Assembly (NCBI GenBank): GCA_019426215.1 | Contig: CM033394.1 | Coordinates: forward strand, 39,802,423-39,866,422 | DNA: 64,000 nt | Direction: 5' to 3' | DNA from: Buddleja alternifolia | Lineage: Eukaryota > Streptophyta > Magnoliopsida > Lamiales > Scrophulariaceae | Shown: positions 36,105-48,180 of the stretch, in pieces | Position numbering within the stretch: position 1 is the first letter of the stretch | Layout of the letters: each line of letters begins with the position of its first letter | The notes under the pieces: generated by a model | Told to the model about the DNA's origin: nothing | What the model saw: only the letters and a program-made list of their open reading frames with translations | The model's database searches: none | Made by a program: the position numbers and the translations under genes

Positions 36105-36443
36105 TCATTTTTCTTTCAATTTAGTAGATTTAGTCCTAGCGTCGTTAATATAGCAACAATCACTTGAAAATTTAACTTCAAAACCTTTATCACAAAATTG
36201 ACTAATGCTCAATAAATTAGGCTTAAAACCCTCAACATAATATACGTCACTTATCATGACGTTCCCCCTATGCATGATACCTATACCTTTGGTTTTACCA
36301 TTGGAATTATTACCGAATATAACTTGAGGACCATTGGTTGAACGATAATTGACCAAGAGATCCTTTGAGCCAGTCATGTGCCTTGACAACCCACTATCAA
36401 TGTACCAAATTGAAGTATCGATGTTGGCTCTAGGTACTTGCAT
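36105..36443 (-). pseudogene. Sirevirus aspartic protease
   Basis: WYIDSGLSRHMTG contains the D-S-G catalytic motif, followed by conserved GNNSNGKTKGIG and LLSISQFCD blocks. The Asp is intact. The frame is closed at its end by a break before the integrase zinc domain. Confidence 0.88.
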
Positions 36444-38666
36444 TTAAATGGCAGTTATAATTTTTCTTAGGTACCCATTTTGTCTTGGGTCCTTCAAAGT
36501 TAGTAGCTTTAGTCTGAATTAAAACTTTCGAAACCCATATTTGCCTTGTCTTCATTATGGGAGGACTGGCCTTCTTGGGTTTTGGTTTGCGTTGTGTGTG
36601 CTTTTTAGATGTATAATAATATCCTCGATTATAATAGTAAGCATAGCCATAATCATAATCATAATCATCATAGTATCGATAATATGATCTAGATCTTTGG
36701 TGATATTGACGCTGGCATTTCCTCAGCACTGGCTTAGGAGTCACTTTTGGCGATTGACGCTTAGCATTTTATTCACTTGTAGAAGGTTTATCCTTAGCCT
36801 TTTGAGCGTTTGGATGGACCTTCTTTTGTGAATTATTCACTTTCGTTTTCTCCTAGTTGCCTGAGTTGGTGTTGACCTTCTCAATTGGCCTCTTACCATT
36901 GTCTTTAGGTTCATTCAGTGTTTGATTGTTTAAACTTTTCTCAACAAAGAATACACCTTTTCCTTTGTTGGTTGTCGTAACCTTAGACACTTTTGATTTA
37001 TGACCAAATTTATCACAACCTAAAACAGTCTTTTCACCAAAAAGGCTGGTTACCTCAGTCACATTATCTAACTTTCTTGACGCTTTCGATAATGATGACA
37101 CAAGCTGCTCTTATTTGGCAAGTTTAGCGATCAAATCAGCTTCTCTCTTGACTATTATATCAAGGTCACTTTTCAATTGAATAATTTCACTCTCAAGTGA
37201 CTGGTTCTTCTCAATGCATTATTTCTGAACTTGCAACTTTGCCTTGAGCATCACGTTATCACTTTTGAGCGATGAAATGATATCATAGTGATTTTGATAT
37301 AACTTAGTGGCATCTTAACAATTTTTATAATAGTCATTGACTTTGTCAAGTAATTGATCATAAGAAAGAGAATGAGATAATTCAGTGGTTACCTTAGATA
37401 GCGAGTCATCAGACACTTCTTCATCTCTCACTATGAGACAAATTAGCGCTGAGTCACTAGATGGCTCATCGTCACTGCTTTCATCTGATGATTCCAAATC
37501 CACTTCAGGTGCGGAGAATGGTTCAGATTCTGCTAGCAAACCTTGTTGCTCCTGAATTGGTTTCTATCCGCATGATCTTGCCTTGTGGGGTTAGATTTAT
37601 TTGGATAAGGGCAATTTACTTGCTAGTGCCCCAGTTTCTTGTAGTTGTAACAAAGGTTAGTTTTCATTTTCTGTTCAGTTGATAACCTTTTGGAAACTAC
37701 TGGCGCTGAGAGATTCTGAGCTAGAGACGAAGGCTCTTGGTATTGAATTGGTGCTAGAGGTTGCGGGGCAGAATACACTAGCGCTTGATACTGAGACGTT
37801 GGTGCAAGGAGAGGAGTTTGAAATAAGGTCTGTCTAATAGGATTTCTCTTTTAATATCTTAGAAATTTCTTGAATTTCTTGACCAATAAAGCCATTTTCT
37901 TTTCCTTGTTAGATTCTTTTGCTTTCACCTCACTGACTGTTTTTCCCTTACTTTTAGTTGTAGCAATTAAAGCTCCGGATTCAGTCACTGAAGTCGATGT
38001 GTCGCTAACTTCACCCAATTTGAACTCAAATGCCCTTAACTTACAAAACACATGTTCTAGAGTTAGAATTTCTAACATTTGTGATTCTCTCATGGCTACA
38101 GTCTTTATCAAGTACTTGCTTGGAAGACTTCTAAATATCTTATTTACCATTTCCTTGTTGGTCAACTCCTTTTCTAGTGACGCTAACTTTGTGATGAGCT
38201 AAGTGAATCTCGCGTCCAATTAATCTAGCATCTCGTTGGGCTGCATCTTGAAATGCTCAAATCTTTGCATGCCTATGGAGAGCTTGTTCTTCTTTATCTG
38301 TGCTAAACCTTCACACATAATAGCAAATTTATCCCATATTTCTTTTGAAGTCTTACATAGCTTGATTTTGTTAAACAATCCATCATTGTCTATTAGCGCT
38401 GAGTAAAGAGCACTTCGTCCAACATTATCTGAATTAGCTCTTTTTCAATCTTCTGGCATCCATTCCAACTTAGGTTTCTAGACACAACCATCTGGAGTCG
38501 CTTCAGTCGTTCCAGGGGCTCGAGTTATGACTTTCATGATTTGAATGGGGACATCTGTAATTACATCACACATCTCATTATCGCATGAACAAAGATAAGC
38601 GAATGCTCTAAGTTTCCATGAGTCATAGTTTGACTCAATCAACTTAGGCATTTTATTAAAAACCAT
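36430..38666 (-). pseudogene. Sirevirus gag
   Basis: Met at 38666 opens a frame with NYDSWKLRAFAYL (UBN2-type gag start). MVNKIFRSLPSKYL and EHVFCKLRAFEFK follow at 37851-38165. The knuckle near 37610-37655 reads CYNYKKLGHxQVNC, so the second Cys ligand is Tyr and a stop (x) falls inside. Further on are an acidic Ser-rich part (37315-37539), a Lys-rich part (36853-37101) and a Tyr/Asp-rich tract (YYDDYDYDYGYAYYYN, 36600-36700) before the protease. At least eight stops are present. Confidence 0.85.
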
Positions 38667-38737
38667 AATAAGAGATTTTAAAAAATAAAGGGACTAAGTT
38701 TTTGAAAAATGGATCTAAACAAGCAGTTACGCTCAGA

Positions 38738-38751
38738 AACTCTTATACCAC
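38738..38751 (-). promoter_or_regulatory. Sirevirus primer-binding site
   Basis: Next to the 5' LTR end the minus strand reads AGTGGTATAAGAGT. It differs slightly from TGGTATCAGAGC, the copia PBS for initiator tRNA-Met. Confidence 0.8.
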
Positions 38752-38752
38752 T

Positions 38753-40257
38753 TGATGGTCCCAAGTGGCATACGAAAGGGTCTAAAGGAGGGGTTGAATA
38801 GACCCTTAAGTCATTTTTGACTTTATAAATTCCGTATCACTTTTTAAAATTTTGAACGCTTGGTTAGCTGAGCGCTAGGCCAGGCGCTTAAAGATAGATA
38901 ACTTAGACTAAGTGATTTCAACAATTACCAAAGTAGGGTAACGTTTTTGTCGCTCAATCAGGGTTAGCACATCGGAATGATTTTAAAGCTTAGCGTTCTC
39001 TTTTGTCAAATAGTCGTTTAACCGATTTAATGCCTTTTCAAAGATATAATATGAAAATGTAAAGTAAAGCAACAAAGCAGTAAATAACACAAGATATTGT
39101 AAGGTTCACTAGGTGATGTAATCCCAGCTACGTCCTTTTTCTCCTTTGCACTTGAAGGAACTTCACTAAATTGATTATCGAAGGATCACACAAAGGCTTC
39201 TACAAAATAGATGAAAGGGAAGATGATCTTGAGCTCCTTGATCACATAGACTTCAGCTCCAATAAAGACCTTCTTCAACAAACATCTCTCACAAAGAAAT
39301 GTTGCTTGTAGAATCAACATCTTTCTCACTTAGATGAAAGAGGTTGAGGATTTAGTCATGGGTTTGTTTGATTTTAGAAGTTCAAACAACTTGGGATATC
39401 TGAATAAGAGTTTAAGGTTCTTCTTTGAAGATGTTTGAGACATCTTTGACTGTCTTTGGAATGTATATGAAAAGCTTGAGTGGATTTTTGGTTATGAAGT
39501 TTATAAGATTTTCTCTCAAATAATTTCAGCAAAGTTTGGACCTTTTTTTTATGCATGTACGTGTGTAATTAGGTCTTGCTAGAGGGTACTATTTATAGAG
39601 ATTTCTTGGAATTTGTCTGTTGGACACATGCAAGCGCGCGTCTCTCACGCAACGCGTTAAAGAATCCCTTTTTCTGACATTCCTGAATTTCTGCTAGTTC
39701 CGATTGGACAGGAGCAGACTTTGAACTTTGAATACTGATAGTCTAATCAAAAGGTGGCTTGTCCACAAGTCATAATAGCTTATCACATTTAATGCACTTA
39801 TTAGACATTTAATACATTTGAATTTATTTTTCGTTGGAAAAAATACGAGAAATAAATGTCCGTTGATGATTGCATTTATGTCTTCCATGACTTGAGAATT
39901 TATTTCAAGTGAATCTGATCCTTGATCACTTGAGTAATTTGAGCGCTTGATTCAACAATCCTGAAACCGTCCTTTAGCATTTGATAGACAATTAGAACAA
40001 ATCTTCATCTTCACTTGACTTCAGACTCTGATCTTCAACTTTATCTTTGATAGAATCACCTAGAATTCTATCAGCGACTTGGTATCAAATACCTAGTCTA
40101 AAATCTACAAAGATAAAATTACAAGCCTAATAAACTAACAAACTTTCAAACGCTTAAACAGATTTTCTATGAAAGCATAAACTTACATTCTTTTGGGGTC
40201 TAACATAAAATTCTATTCTTGTTATCATCAAAACATCTAACATGAAATTTCCTAACA
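38753..40257 (-). repeat. Sirevirus 5' LTR (D)
   Basis: 1505 bp. On the minus strand it starts TGTTAGGAAATTTCATG and ends GGACCATCA. A TATA box (CTATAAAT on the minus strand, 39591-39598) marks the likely element promoter. Confidence 0.92.
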
Positions 40258-40262
40258 GTCAT

Positions 40263-40486
40263 GCATGTTAGTTCTAAGTTTACAAACTACGCCTTTCCAT
40301 TTCTTGATTACGACCCTTACGCAAGAACTGGTCATTGCCATCATGTTTCTCAAGATGAAGGACGTGAAACCTCATCCTAGCTTTGAATTTTACACAGTAA
40401 ATGCCATACACCTCTTTACTCTACTTCTAGAAAGTCTTGTCGGGTGCCTTGGGTAGTTTGTATAATATATTTGTTGAGCTTGTTGA
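40263..40486 (-). pseudogene. CACTA-B DUF4216 fragment between two insertions
   Basis: Joined with 50762-50960, the minus strand gives the end of a DUF4216 domain. FIL from the right piece meets NKLNKYIIQTTQGTRQDFLE here, which fits the (FILAxQAxQVYY) part of the family. The fragment is trapped between the Sirevirus and CACTA-A. Confidence 0.65.
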
Positions 40487-40499
40487 CACTACCACAAAA

Positions 40500-40722
40500 A
40501 AGCCCTATTACAGCGCACCTGTGACAGCGGTTTTGAAAAACTGCTGTAATAGGGGGTACTCGGTTCAGACCTATGACAGCGGTTCAAGCCGAACCGCTGC
40601 CATAGGCCTCAGAACAAAAAAAAAAATTAAACTCGACAGCGGTTCGGCCAGAACCGCTGTCACAAACACACATGTGACAGCGGTTCCGCCGAACCACTGC
40701 CACAGGGGTCGGGTTTTCTACA
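40500..40722. repeat. CACTA-A 5' subterminal inverted half-sites
   Basis: About nine copies of ACAGCGGTT or its complement alternate in orientation and form hairpins, for example TGACAGCGGTT...AACTGCTGTAA. CACTA TNPA-type proteins bind subterminal repeats of this kind. Confidence 0.85.
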
Positions 40723-41013
40723 ACCCGGCCCCCCTCTCTCTCTCACATCTCACTCATCACTCTCTCTCTCTCTCTCTTTTTCTCTCTCTCTATCTCACTC
40801 ACTCATCACTCTCTCTCTCTCTCTCTCACCACCACCACCACCAAGACCGAACACCTCTCTCTCGCGGTCTCTAGCTCTCGGTTTCTCTCTCTCTCTCTCT
40901 CTCTCTCGATCCAAAGCCGCCGTCCTCCACCGGCCCGTCGCCGTCCCGCCTCGCCGCCGCCCTCGCCGGCCGGTATTTTTTTCTCTCTCTCTCTCTCTTT
41001 CTCTTTCTAGATT

Positions 41014-41053
<40 letters not shown>

Positions 41054-42661
41054 CATATATATGTATATATTCTATAAATATATATTTAACTCTTTATATA
41101 TATATACATTGAATAGCCGCCCGTCACCGCCCGCCGCCGCCGCCTCCAACCTTGGTCATTTAGTTTAGGTAATATATATATATATACACACACACACACA
41201 TGGGGTATATATAGATGTAAATATTTAAGTATGTATATTTGTTTATATGTGGGTGTATGTATATATATTTGTGTATGTGTGGGTGTATGTATATTTGCGT
41301 ATATGTGTGGGTGTATGTATATTTGTGTATATGTAGGTGTATGTATATATATTTGTGTGAATGTGTGAGTGCATGTATATATATTTGTGTATGTGTGGGT
41401 GAATGTATATTTGTGTATATGTCGGTGTATGTATATATATTTGTGTATGTGTGTGTATGTATATATATTTGTGTATGTGTGAGTGTATATATATTTGTGT
41501 ATATGTGGGTATATGTATATATGAGTGTATGTATATATATTTGTGTATGTGTGAGTGTATTTGTGTATATTCTTGAGATTTGCCTATTTATTAAAAAATT
41601 TAAGGGAACTAGGAATTTGACTGAATTTAGTATTAATTTTGGTTAGTCGGGTGTGAATTACGTTTGATTTGAGATTAAATTGTGGTTGTTTGGTGGTTTA
41701 GGGTACATTAATCCAACTGGTGATCTATATTTATACTTAGTTCAACAAATATGATGTTTTATTTATAGTTTTATGTGATTTATGTGATCCGACTGGTGAT
41801 CAATATTTGTAGTTATTCGAAATATGATGCTTTATATGATTCAAATGGTGATCAATATATTTTTATAAAATGGTGCTTTATTTTTAGTTTTATGTGATTT
41901 ATGTGATCCAACTGGTGATCAATAAACTGGTGATCAATATTTTCGTGCTTTATGGGGGAAGATTAAGTTTTAGTTTTATCTAGGATAACGTGAAATAAAT
42001 TAAAATAAAAATTGGTGGTGTGAAGTCTTTTTTTGATTTATGTGATCCAACTGGCTTAATCAGGGTTAGCACAGCGGAAATGATCAATATTTGTAGAAAT
42101 ATAATCGTCTTCTTGTTTTCAGAAATGTGATCCAACTAGGGTTTGTTTGTTTTGGTGATCAATATTTTCGTATAGTAAGATCGGCATTTTGGGTTAGGAG
42201 CGTGTTGTGGTACCTAAAATCTGTGATTCGCTGAAAGATTATAATATTGGGTTTGTTGTGGTTGAAATATACGAATTTTGTTGGTTGCAAGTTTGGGGGA
42301 AGATTAAGTCGAGAACTTGGTAGAAATTTTTGTGTGGGTACTCTGCCGAATTTTTTCTAGGATAACGTGAAATAAATTAAAATAAAAATAGTTTAAATAA
42401 TTTGACTCAACTGGTGTTAAAATTGTTTAATTTAATTAATTAAGATCGAAATTGGATTTTAGAGGATAGAAATATCCGAATTTTGTTGGATTCAACCTAA
42501 CCGGGTGAAGATTAAGTCGAGAACTTGGTAGAAATTTTTGCGTTGTTACTCTGCCGAATTTTTTCTAGAATAATGGGAAATAAATTAAAATAAAAATTAT
42601 TTAATTAATTTAACTATGAACTGATGATAAAATTGTTTAATTTGATTAATTCAGAATCAAA
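40723..42661 (+). other. CACTA-A leader: CT and GT/AT microsatellites, minisatellite, duplications
   Basis: The content is CT runs (40733-40830, 40880-40906, 40983-41006) with a short GC-rich CCGCCGTC-type segment, AT/GT runs (41018-41056, 41170-41200), and a degenerate minisatellite (41224-41575) built on GTATGTATATATATTTGTGT. Copies of CCAACTGGTGATCAATAT occur at 41711-42085, and a 208-bp tandem duplication ends at the gene-1 start. Frames across the minisatellite (41239-41646) are compositional artefacts. Confidence 0.7.
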
Positions 42662-42682
42662 ATGGATCGAAATTGGATTTTA
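42267..42682. repeat. 208-bp tandem duplication over the gene-1 start
   Basis: GAAGATTAAGTCGAGAACTTG occurs at 42299 and again at 42507, and similarity continues to ATCGAAATTGGATTTTAG in both copies. The second copy contains the gene-1 ATG and first codons; the first copy has the same coding bases without the ATG. Confidence 0.85.
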
Positions 42683-44501
42683 GCAGATCGTATGTTGGAA
42701 CAGTATGAGAAAGGGGTGAAAGAGTTCATAAAGTTTGCGGTTAACCATGCACCAGATCGAACTAGGATCACTTGCCCGTGTTTACGTTGTTGTTTTGGAA
42801 AGAGAATTAGTCCATGTGAGTTGGAAGATCATTTGGTGTGTAATGGAATTGATAAAAGCTACAAACGTTGGGCAAGACACGGTGAAAGCAGTGTCCCGTT
42901 GGATGATTTGGGTGGTACATCATATCCATCACAGAATTTCAACATGAATGATTATGAGCCTGATCGTTTGGAGGAGATGACAAATGTGATTGAGGAGTAT
43001 TTGCGAAATTGTCCTAAAATGTTTGACAATTTGACAACTGATTCAAAGACACCACTGTAGCAGTCTTGTATCAATGAAGGATTTGAAACTAAAGCACTTG
43101 AAGACTCACGATTGTCATGTAATCATGGATCATTTGCTACCAATTGCTATTCGGGCCATTTTGCCAAAAAAGGAAAAAGACACGATAACTAAATTGTGTT
43201 TCTTCTTCAAAGCAATGTGGAGCAAGGTGTTTGATCCTGAGCAATTTCCTGCACTTCAAAAACAAATTGTCATCACTTTGTGTGAGCTTGAAATGAATTT
43301 TCCACCTGCTTTTTTTGATATAATGACTCATCTACCCATTCACTTGGTTAGAGAGACTCAATTATGTGGAACGGCTTTTATGAGATCTATGTATCCGGCT
43401 GAGCGTTATATGAAGGTATTGAAAGGCTACGTGAAAAATCGTAGTCGACCAGAAGGTTGCATTGTTGAACGGTACATAGTTGATGAAGCCATTACATTTT
43501 GCACAGAGTATCTGACAGATTCTAATGTTGCAGAGTTTCCAAAGTCTCATGTTGTGGGAGGGGGAACAGAAGGAGTCGGATTAATGGGAAAGCAATTAGT
43601 TAGTGTTCATATTACACAAAGGGATCAGGCACACCTATATGTGCTCCACAACACTGATGAGGTTGACCCATATGTTGAAGAGCATAAGAACCAACTTAGG
43701 AGATTCAATCCAATTAAAAATGAGAGTTAGATTTCAAGAGAGTATAATAAGAGTTTCATCGATTGGTTCCGAAAGCATTTTGAAGAAAAATAGAAAGAGA
43801 ATCAACAGCTTTCAGTTTCAGATAAATTGACACGACTGTCGATGAGTCCGGACAGACTAGTATTTTGTTATTCAGGTTATCGTATAAATGGTCGCACATT
43901 CTATACAAAAGACCAAGATGAACGAAGTACAATGCATAATAGTGGTGTGAGTCTTGTAGCTCAAGCAATGCATATCTCAAGTGCGAAAGATAATAATCCT
44001 ATCTATGCCGATTTATCATATTACGGGGTGATTGAACGTATATGGGAGCTTGATTGTAGTTGGTTTCGGATGCCTGTAGGTGGGTTGACAATAAACATGG
44101 TGTCGATAATAGTGAAATAGGCTTCACTCGAGTAGACCTTGAAAGGGTGGGATACAAAGATGAACCTTTTCATTTTAGCGTCACAAGCCAAGCAAGTGTT
44201 TTTTGTTACCGATCCTATTGATAAGAGGTGGTCCATTGTTTTATCGGCAAACAAAAATACATGTATTGATGATGATTATGAAGAAAGTGAAGATGATGGA
44301 GAAAATCCTATCTCATTAGGTGATTCACAATCAATTGATAGTGACGATGACTTGGATATAAGTCATGATGAATTGTATATGCGACAAGATCACCAAGAGG
44401 GGATATGGATTAATCCGTCAGTTCGTCGCCGTACTAAAAAAAATGGTCGTACCGATGGGAAGCAAAAGACTGCTAAGCCAACGACAAAAAGAAAACGATG
44501 A
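42662..44501 (+). pseudogene. CACTA-A gene 1: TNP2 transposase with core deleted
   Basis: The N-terminal transposase-associated domain (MDRNWILADRMLEQYEKGV, then CPCLRCC and a His/Cys cluster) ends in DSKTPL. The next readable codons are VSMKDLKLKHLKTHDCHV, the start of DUF4218. The catalytic Transposase_21 core that should lie between is gone, with the junction at about 43056-43063. DUF4218 runs to 43730 (PAERYMKVLKGYVKNRSRPE), DUF4216 from about 43860 (SGYRINGRTFYT, GVSLVAQA, FILASQAKQVFFVTDP), and an acidic then basic tail ends at 44501. Stops lie at 43058, 43728, 43791 and 44118. Without the core it cannot catalyse excision. Confidence 0.9.
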
Positions 44502-44829
44502 AAGGTATTTGAACTTATTTCATAATTGTATGATAGACTTATTTCAATATTTATACTTAGTTGCTAGAAAATTTAGATTCTTGAGATTTGCCTATTTTTG
44601 TGGAAAATTTAAGGGAAATAGGGGGTTGATTGATTTTAAGGTTAATTTGGTTTAGCTGGGGTTAATTATATTTAATTGAGGATTAAATTTTATTTATTTT
44701 GTGGTTTAGGATAATTTTGTTTTTGTTTATTTTGTGATTTATTACTTCTATTTGAAAATTATTATTGCCAAATGAATCTGTCAAATTTATATGAATCTAA
44801 CTTCTGTATTTTTTATCTTCTGTAGTTCG
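44502..44829 (+). other. Intergenic or 5' leader of CACTA-A gene 2
   Basis: AT-rich. It ends in TTCTGTAG at 44825, a good splice acceptor five bases before the ATG, so gene 2 may begin with a non-coding exon spliced from upstream. Confidence 0.5.
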
Positions 44830-46321
44830 ATGGCTTCAAATCCTGATGGTAGTTTTCCCGAGGATGATGTATATGGATCAGATAGCGGTCATGAGAAGGA
44901 GATACGGAGAGGTGTCTCGGCTATGAAAAAAGTTATCAATGCCAGAAGTAAAGGCATAAGGCTACCTGTCGGCTGGAATGACAGAGGTCAGCCAGTTAAC
45001 CCCAACAAATCAATAGTTGTTGGGTATATAGGCGTGCAGGTTCGGCAGAAGGTGTCGATTGCCATGAGTAATTGGCGAAAAGTCCCGTCACCAATAAAAA
45101 AAAACGTTTGGGATGAGATGAAGGTAATTTGGATATTATCATATTTGTAAGTGTTAATGTATTATCATATTCTCTAAATTATAATTTTATATATACTTTA
45201 TTGTTTGTTTTTTGTAGTTGGCATTTGATATTTACGAAAGTCGACAAAAGTACGTACTAGCAGAAGCTGGGAGGCTAGCACGTAACTTCAGGAGCTACAT
45301 AATCAGAAAGTATATGCGAGATGATGATGGAAACGTTAATGTCAACCCACCTCCACAATATGAGATATCCCAAGACGATTGGGCGGCATTTTTAGAGGTT
45401 CGCTTAGGTGAATCTTGGCAGGTAGCTAGTCATTTTAATTTACAGTTTCATTTGTTGGTTATTGCGTTTATATTTCGCTAATAATTTGATAATGTAATAA
45501 ACAGAAAATAAGTATGGACAATCAGGAAAGAGCAAAGGACCCTGAATATCCTTACCGGAAAGGGAGTCTTGGATGTAGTTCATTTAGCAGTGAATCCTTA
45601 CAATTTTGTTAATAATAATTCTATGTTAATGCATACATATATTTTTTAATGAAAATATAGAGAAATAAAAGAAGGGATGCGGGATCCGATTGTACAGATG
45701 TGACACGAGCACTCGTGTGGAGGGTTGCGCGTTCCAATGCGGCAAATAAAATTGATAACAAAAATGTTAGAAGAGTGGTGAATGAAATGGTGAGTTATTG
45801 GCAATTTTAGCTCTATTAAGTGTTGTATGTTTGTTTTGAAATACTATTGAAAGCACAAGGTTCACTATTTTTTTTAATTTTTAAAAATATATCATTACAG
45901 GAGAGCATTTCACAAAAGGACACTAGCCATAGTGGAAATGAGACGAGTCGAGATGACCTATTGGCTAAAGCTATTAAAAGGAAAGAGCATGCGGGTCGCG
46001 TTAAGGGTGTTGGCTTTGGGGTCTCACAAAGAGACTATTTTAAGGATCCAAAGCCTGCTTCAGAAAAGGAGGTGGAAAACTTGAGAAATATAGTGAAAAA
46101 CCTCTCTGAAACTATGGTTGCCATGCAACAACGAATTGATGTTTTGGAAACCCCTAACTCGCGTCAGCCACATGAAGATGACGTGATTTCTTTGAAAGAT
46201 AGCAGCCTAGAACCAGGTTATAAGATGCTTCCTGAGGTAAAAATTTGAACTTGTTTATTAATCATACAACTTGCGACTCTCTATTTCTGTAAATCATACA
46301 AAACTTTCTAATATAATGTTG

Positions 46322-46352
<31 letters not shown>

Positions 46353-47581
46353 AGGGTATCACTCTATGTCAATTAGCACTTTCATCTCCATCATATCGTG
46401 TGGTGGCTAAAGGACAGCTATACAATCGATCGGAGACTGATAGAACACTTCACAACTGTCCATTAGCCACCAACAATGTGAAAGTGCGCATTGACACTGC
46501 AGTTGAGGCGAATACACTCCTGCCCGTCCCTCTCAATGATGAAATATTCTCCATTTCTAATGGTCTGGGTACCTTTGTTGCTTGGCCAGCGAGTCTTGTC
46601 ATTGTCACTGCTGCACCGGTATGTAATTAATAGCTAGTCATTAATAAATTATAACAATTTGTTTGAAGTTACTAAATATACTTTGGTGTGCAACATTCAT
46701 ATTTATTTTCTTGCTTAAACAGTCCAAATCATCTGGAAACCGTAAGTCAGGGACGTCGAAACGGTCAGCTGTCAAAGGAAAATCTCAAGTGGCCGAGCCT
46801 GCAGGTGAAGTAGACATATGTGCAGATCTTCAACTAGATGGACTCCCTAATGACCTTGTATTTCTGGGAAAGTACACGAAGATGATGAGGATTGGTGCCC
46901 AGATCAATATATACATGGACGAATCCATTATGAATTTGTCATTCCCAGAGTACATTGGACAGGAGGAGATTTGTCACTTTCTGCGTAGAAAAGAGATAGG
47001 AGCCTCTATCATTACATCGTACATAAAGTAAGTTTCTTAATTATTTTATTAAATCTGAACTACGATTATTTTCGTTACTCGAAATTCATTAGGTGTTTGT
47101 GGTTTAACTACGTGATCCCCAAAGGGAAAGAAGCACGTTTCGGGTTCCTTAACCCACATTCCATAGCTGTTCATGCAGACGAGCCTATTCAACAAGTGCA
47201 GTACATAGCACGTGCTATGTTACAGAGTGCACAACAGAATAAGTTATTTCTTGCACCTTACAACACCGGGTGAGCTACTAAAGACTCGACTTTAATTTGT
47301 AAAACTAGCTACGCAAAACAAATTTTCAACTTATCTTTTGAATGTTTTGTAGGGGTCATTGGTTGTTGCTTGCAACTGATCCATTTAAAGAGATTGTTTA
47401 CTATCTGGATTCTGTGCATGGTGAGCCGCAATACCGAGATGATATGATACTAAAATTCAATCATAAGTTTTTCATTCAATCAATGTATCCATTATATTTA
47501 ATATTTTTTTAAATTGTATTTATTTCACATAAATTGCTTGTTTTTAACATATTTTCTTATTTTTTATATTTTTTTATAGAA

Positions 47582-47694
47582 CTGTGCACATATTTCGTGC
47601 AAATAAAAACAACTAATCCAGGAAATCCAGTGGTTCGGTCTGTAAATGGTTTACTATAAAGGTTAGCGTTTTCTAATTTCATGAGATTATATAT
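47582..47694 (+). repeat. 113-bp flanking duplication, left copy
   Basis: It matches 49758-49870 over 113 bases with four substitutions. It contains the end of exon 10 and the start of the next intron. This copy has a TAA where the right copy has CAA. Confidence 0.93.
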
Positions 47695-48076
47695 TGTTAG
47701 GAATTTCATGTTAGATGTTTTGATTATGACAAGATAGGATTTCATGTTAGACCCCAAAAGAATGTAAGTTTACACTTTCATAGAATATATGTATAAGCGT
47801 TTGAAAGTTTGTTAGTTTGTTTGGCTTGTAATTTTTATCTTTGTAGATTTTAGACTAAGTGATAGATACTATGTCGGTAATAGAATTCTAGGTGAGTCTA
47901 TTAGAGATGAAGTTGAAGATCAGCGTCTGAAGTCAGAAGAAGATGAACATTTGTCTTAAGCGTTCGTCAAGCGCTTAAGAGTCTATTTCAGGAGTTATGA
48001 ATCAAGCGTTCAAGAGAATGTTCCTAGCACCCAACTAACGCTGAAGGACTATCCAAGGAGTGTTGATTCAAGCGCT

Positions 48077-48180
48077 CAGCGACTGATCTCAGTGACTGAT
48101 ATCAGCGACTGATCTCATCGACTGATCTCAGCGACTGGTATCAGCGACTGATCTCAGCAACTGATCTCAATGACTGATCG
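48077..48180. repeat. Eight 13-bp tandem units in LTR E
   Basis: Units of CAGCGACTGATCT and close variants run exactly 8 x 13 bases. They are followed by related GCGACTCAAGCGCT repeats to about 48240. Not seen in LTRs A-D. Confidence 0.9.

Larger units (their letters stand above)
26818..40257 (-). mobile_element. Sirevirus-type Ty1/copia element (13.4 kb)
   Basis: LTRs at 26818-28318 (3') and 38753-40257 (5') flank gag, protease, integrase, RT and RNase H, plus a large extra gene, all on the minus strand. A PBS and a polypurine tract adjoin the LTRs. The flanking pentamers are ATCAT (26813-26817) and GTCAT (40258-40262), 4 of 5 identical. The long LTRs, RT sequence type and env-position gene are Sirevirus features. 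Many stops and clear LTR divergence show an old, dead copy. It lies inside CACTA-B. Confidence 0.92.

Noticed and set aside
40437..41056. Frames across the CACTA-A 5' end and CT tracts
   Set aside because: They consist of subterminal repeats and CT/AG microsatellites; composition explains them.
41239..41646. 135-codon Cys/Tyr/Val-rich open frame resembling a cysteine-rich protein
   Set aside because: It is the translation of a GTATGTATATTTGTGT minisatellite; the frame exists only because the repeat lacks stops.
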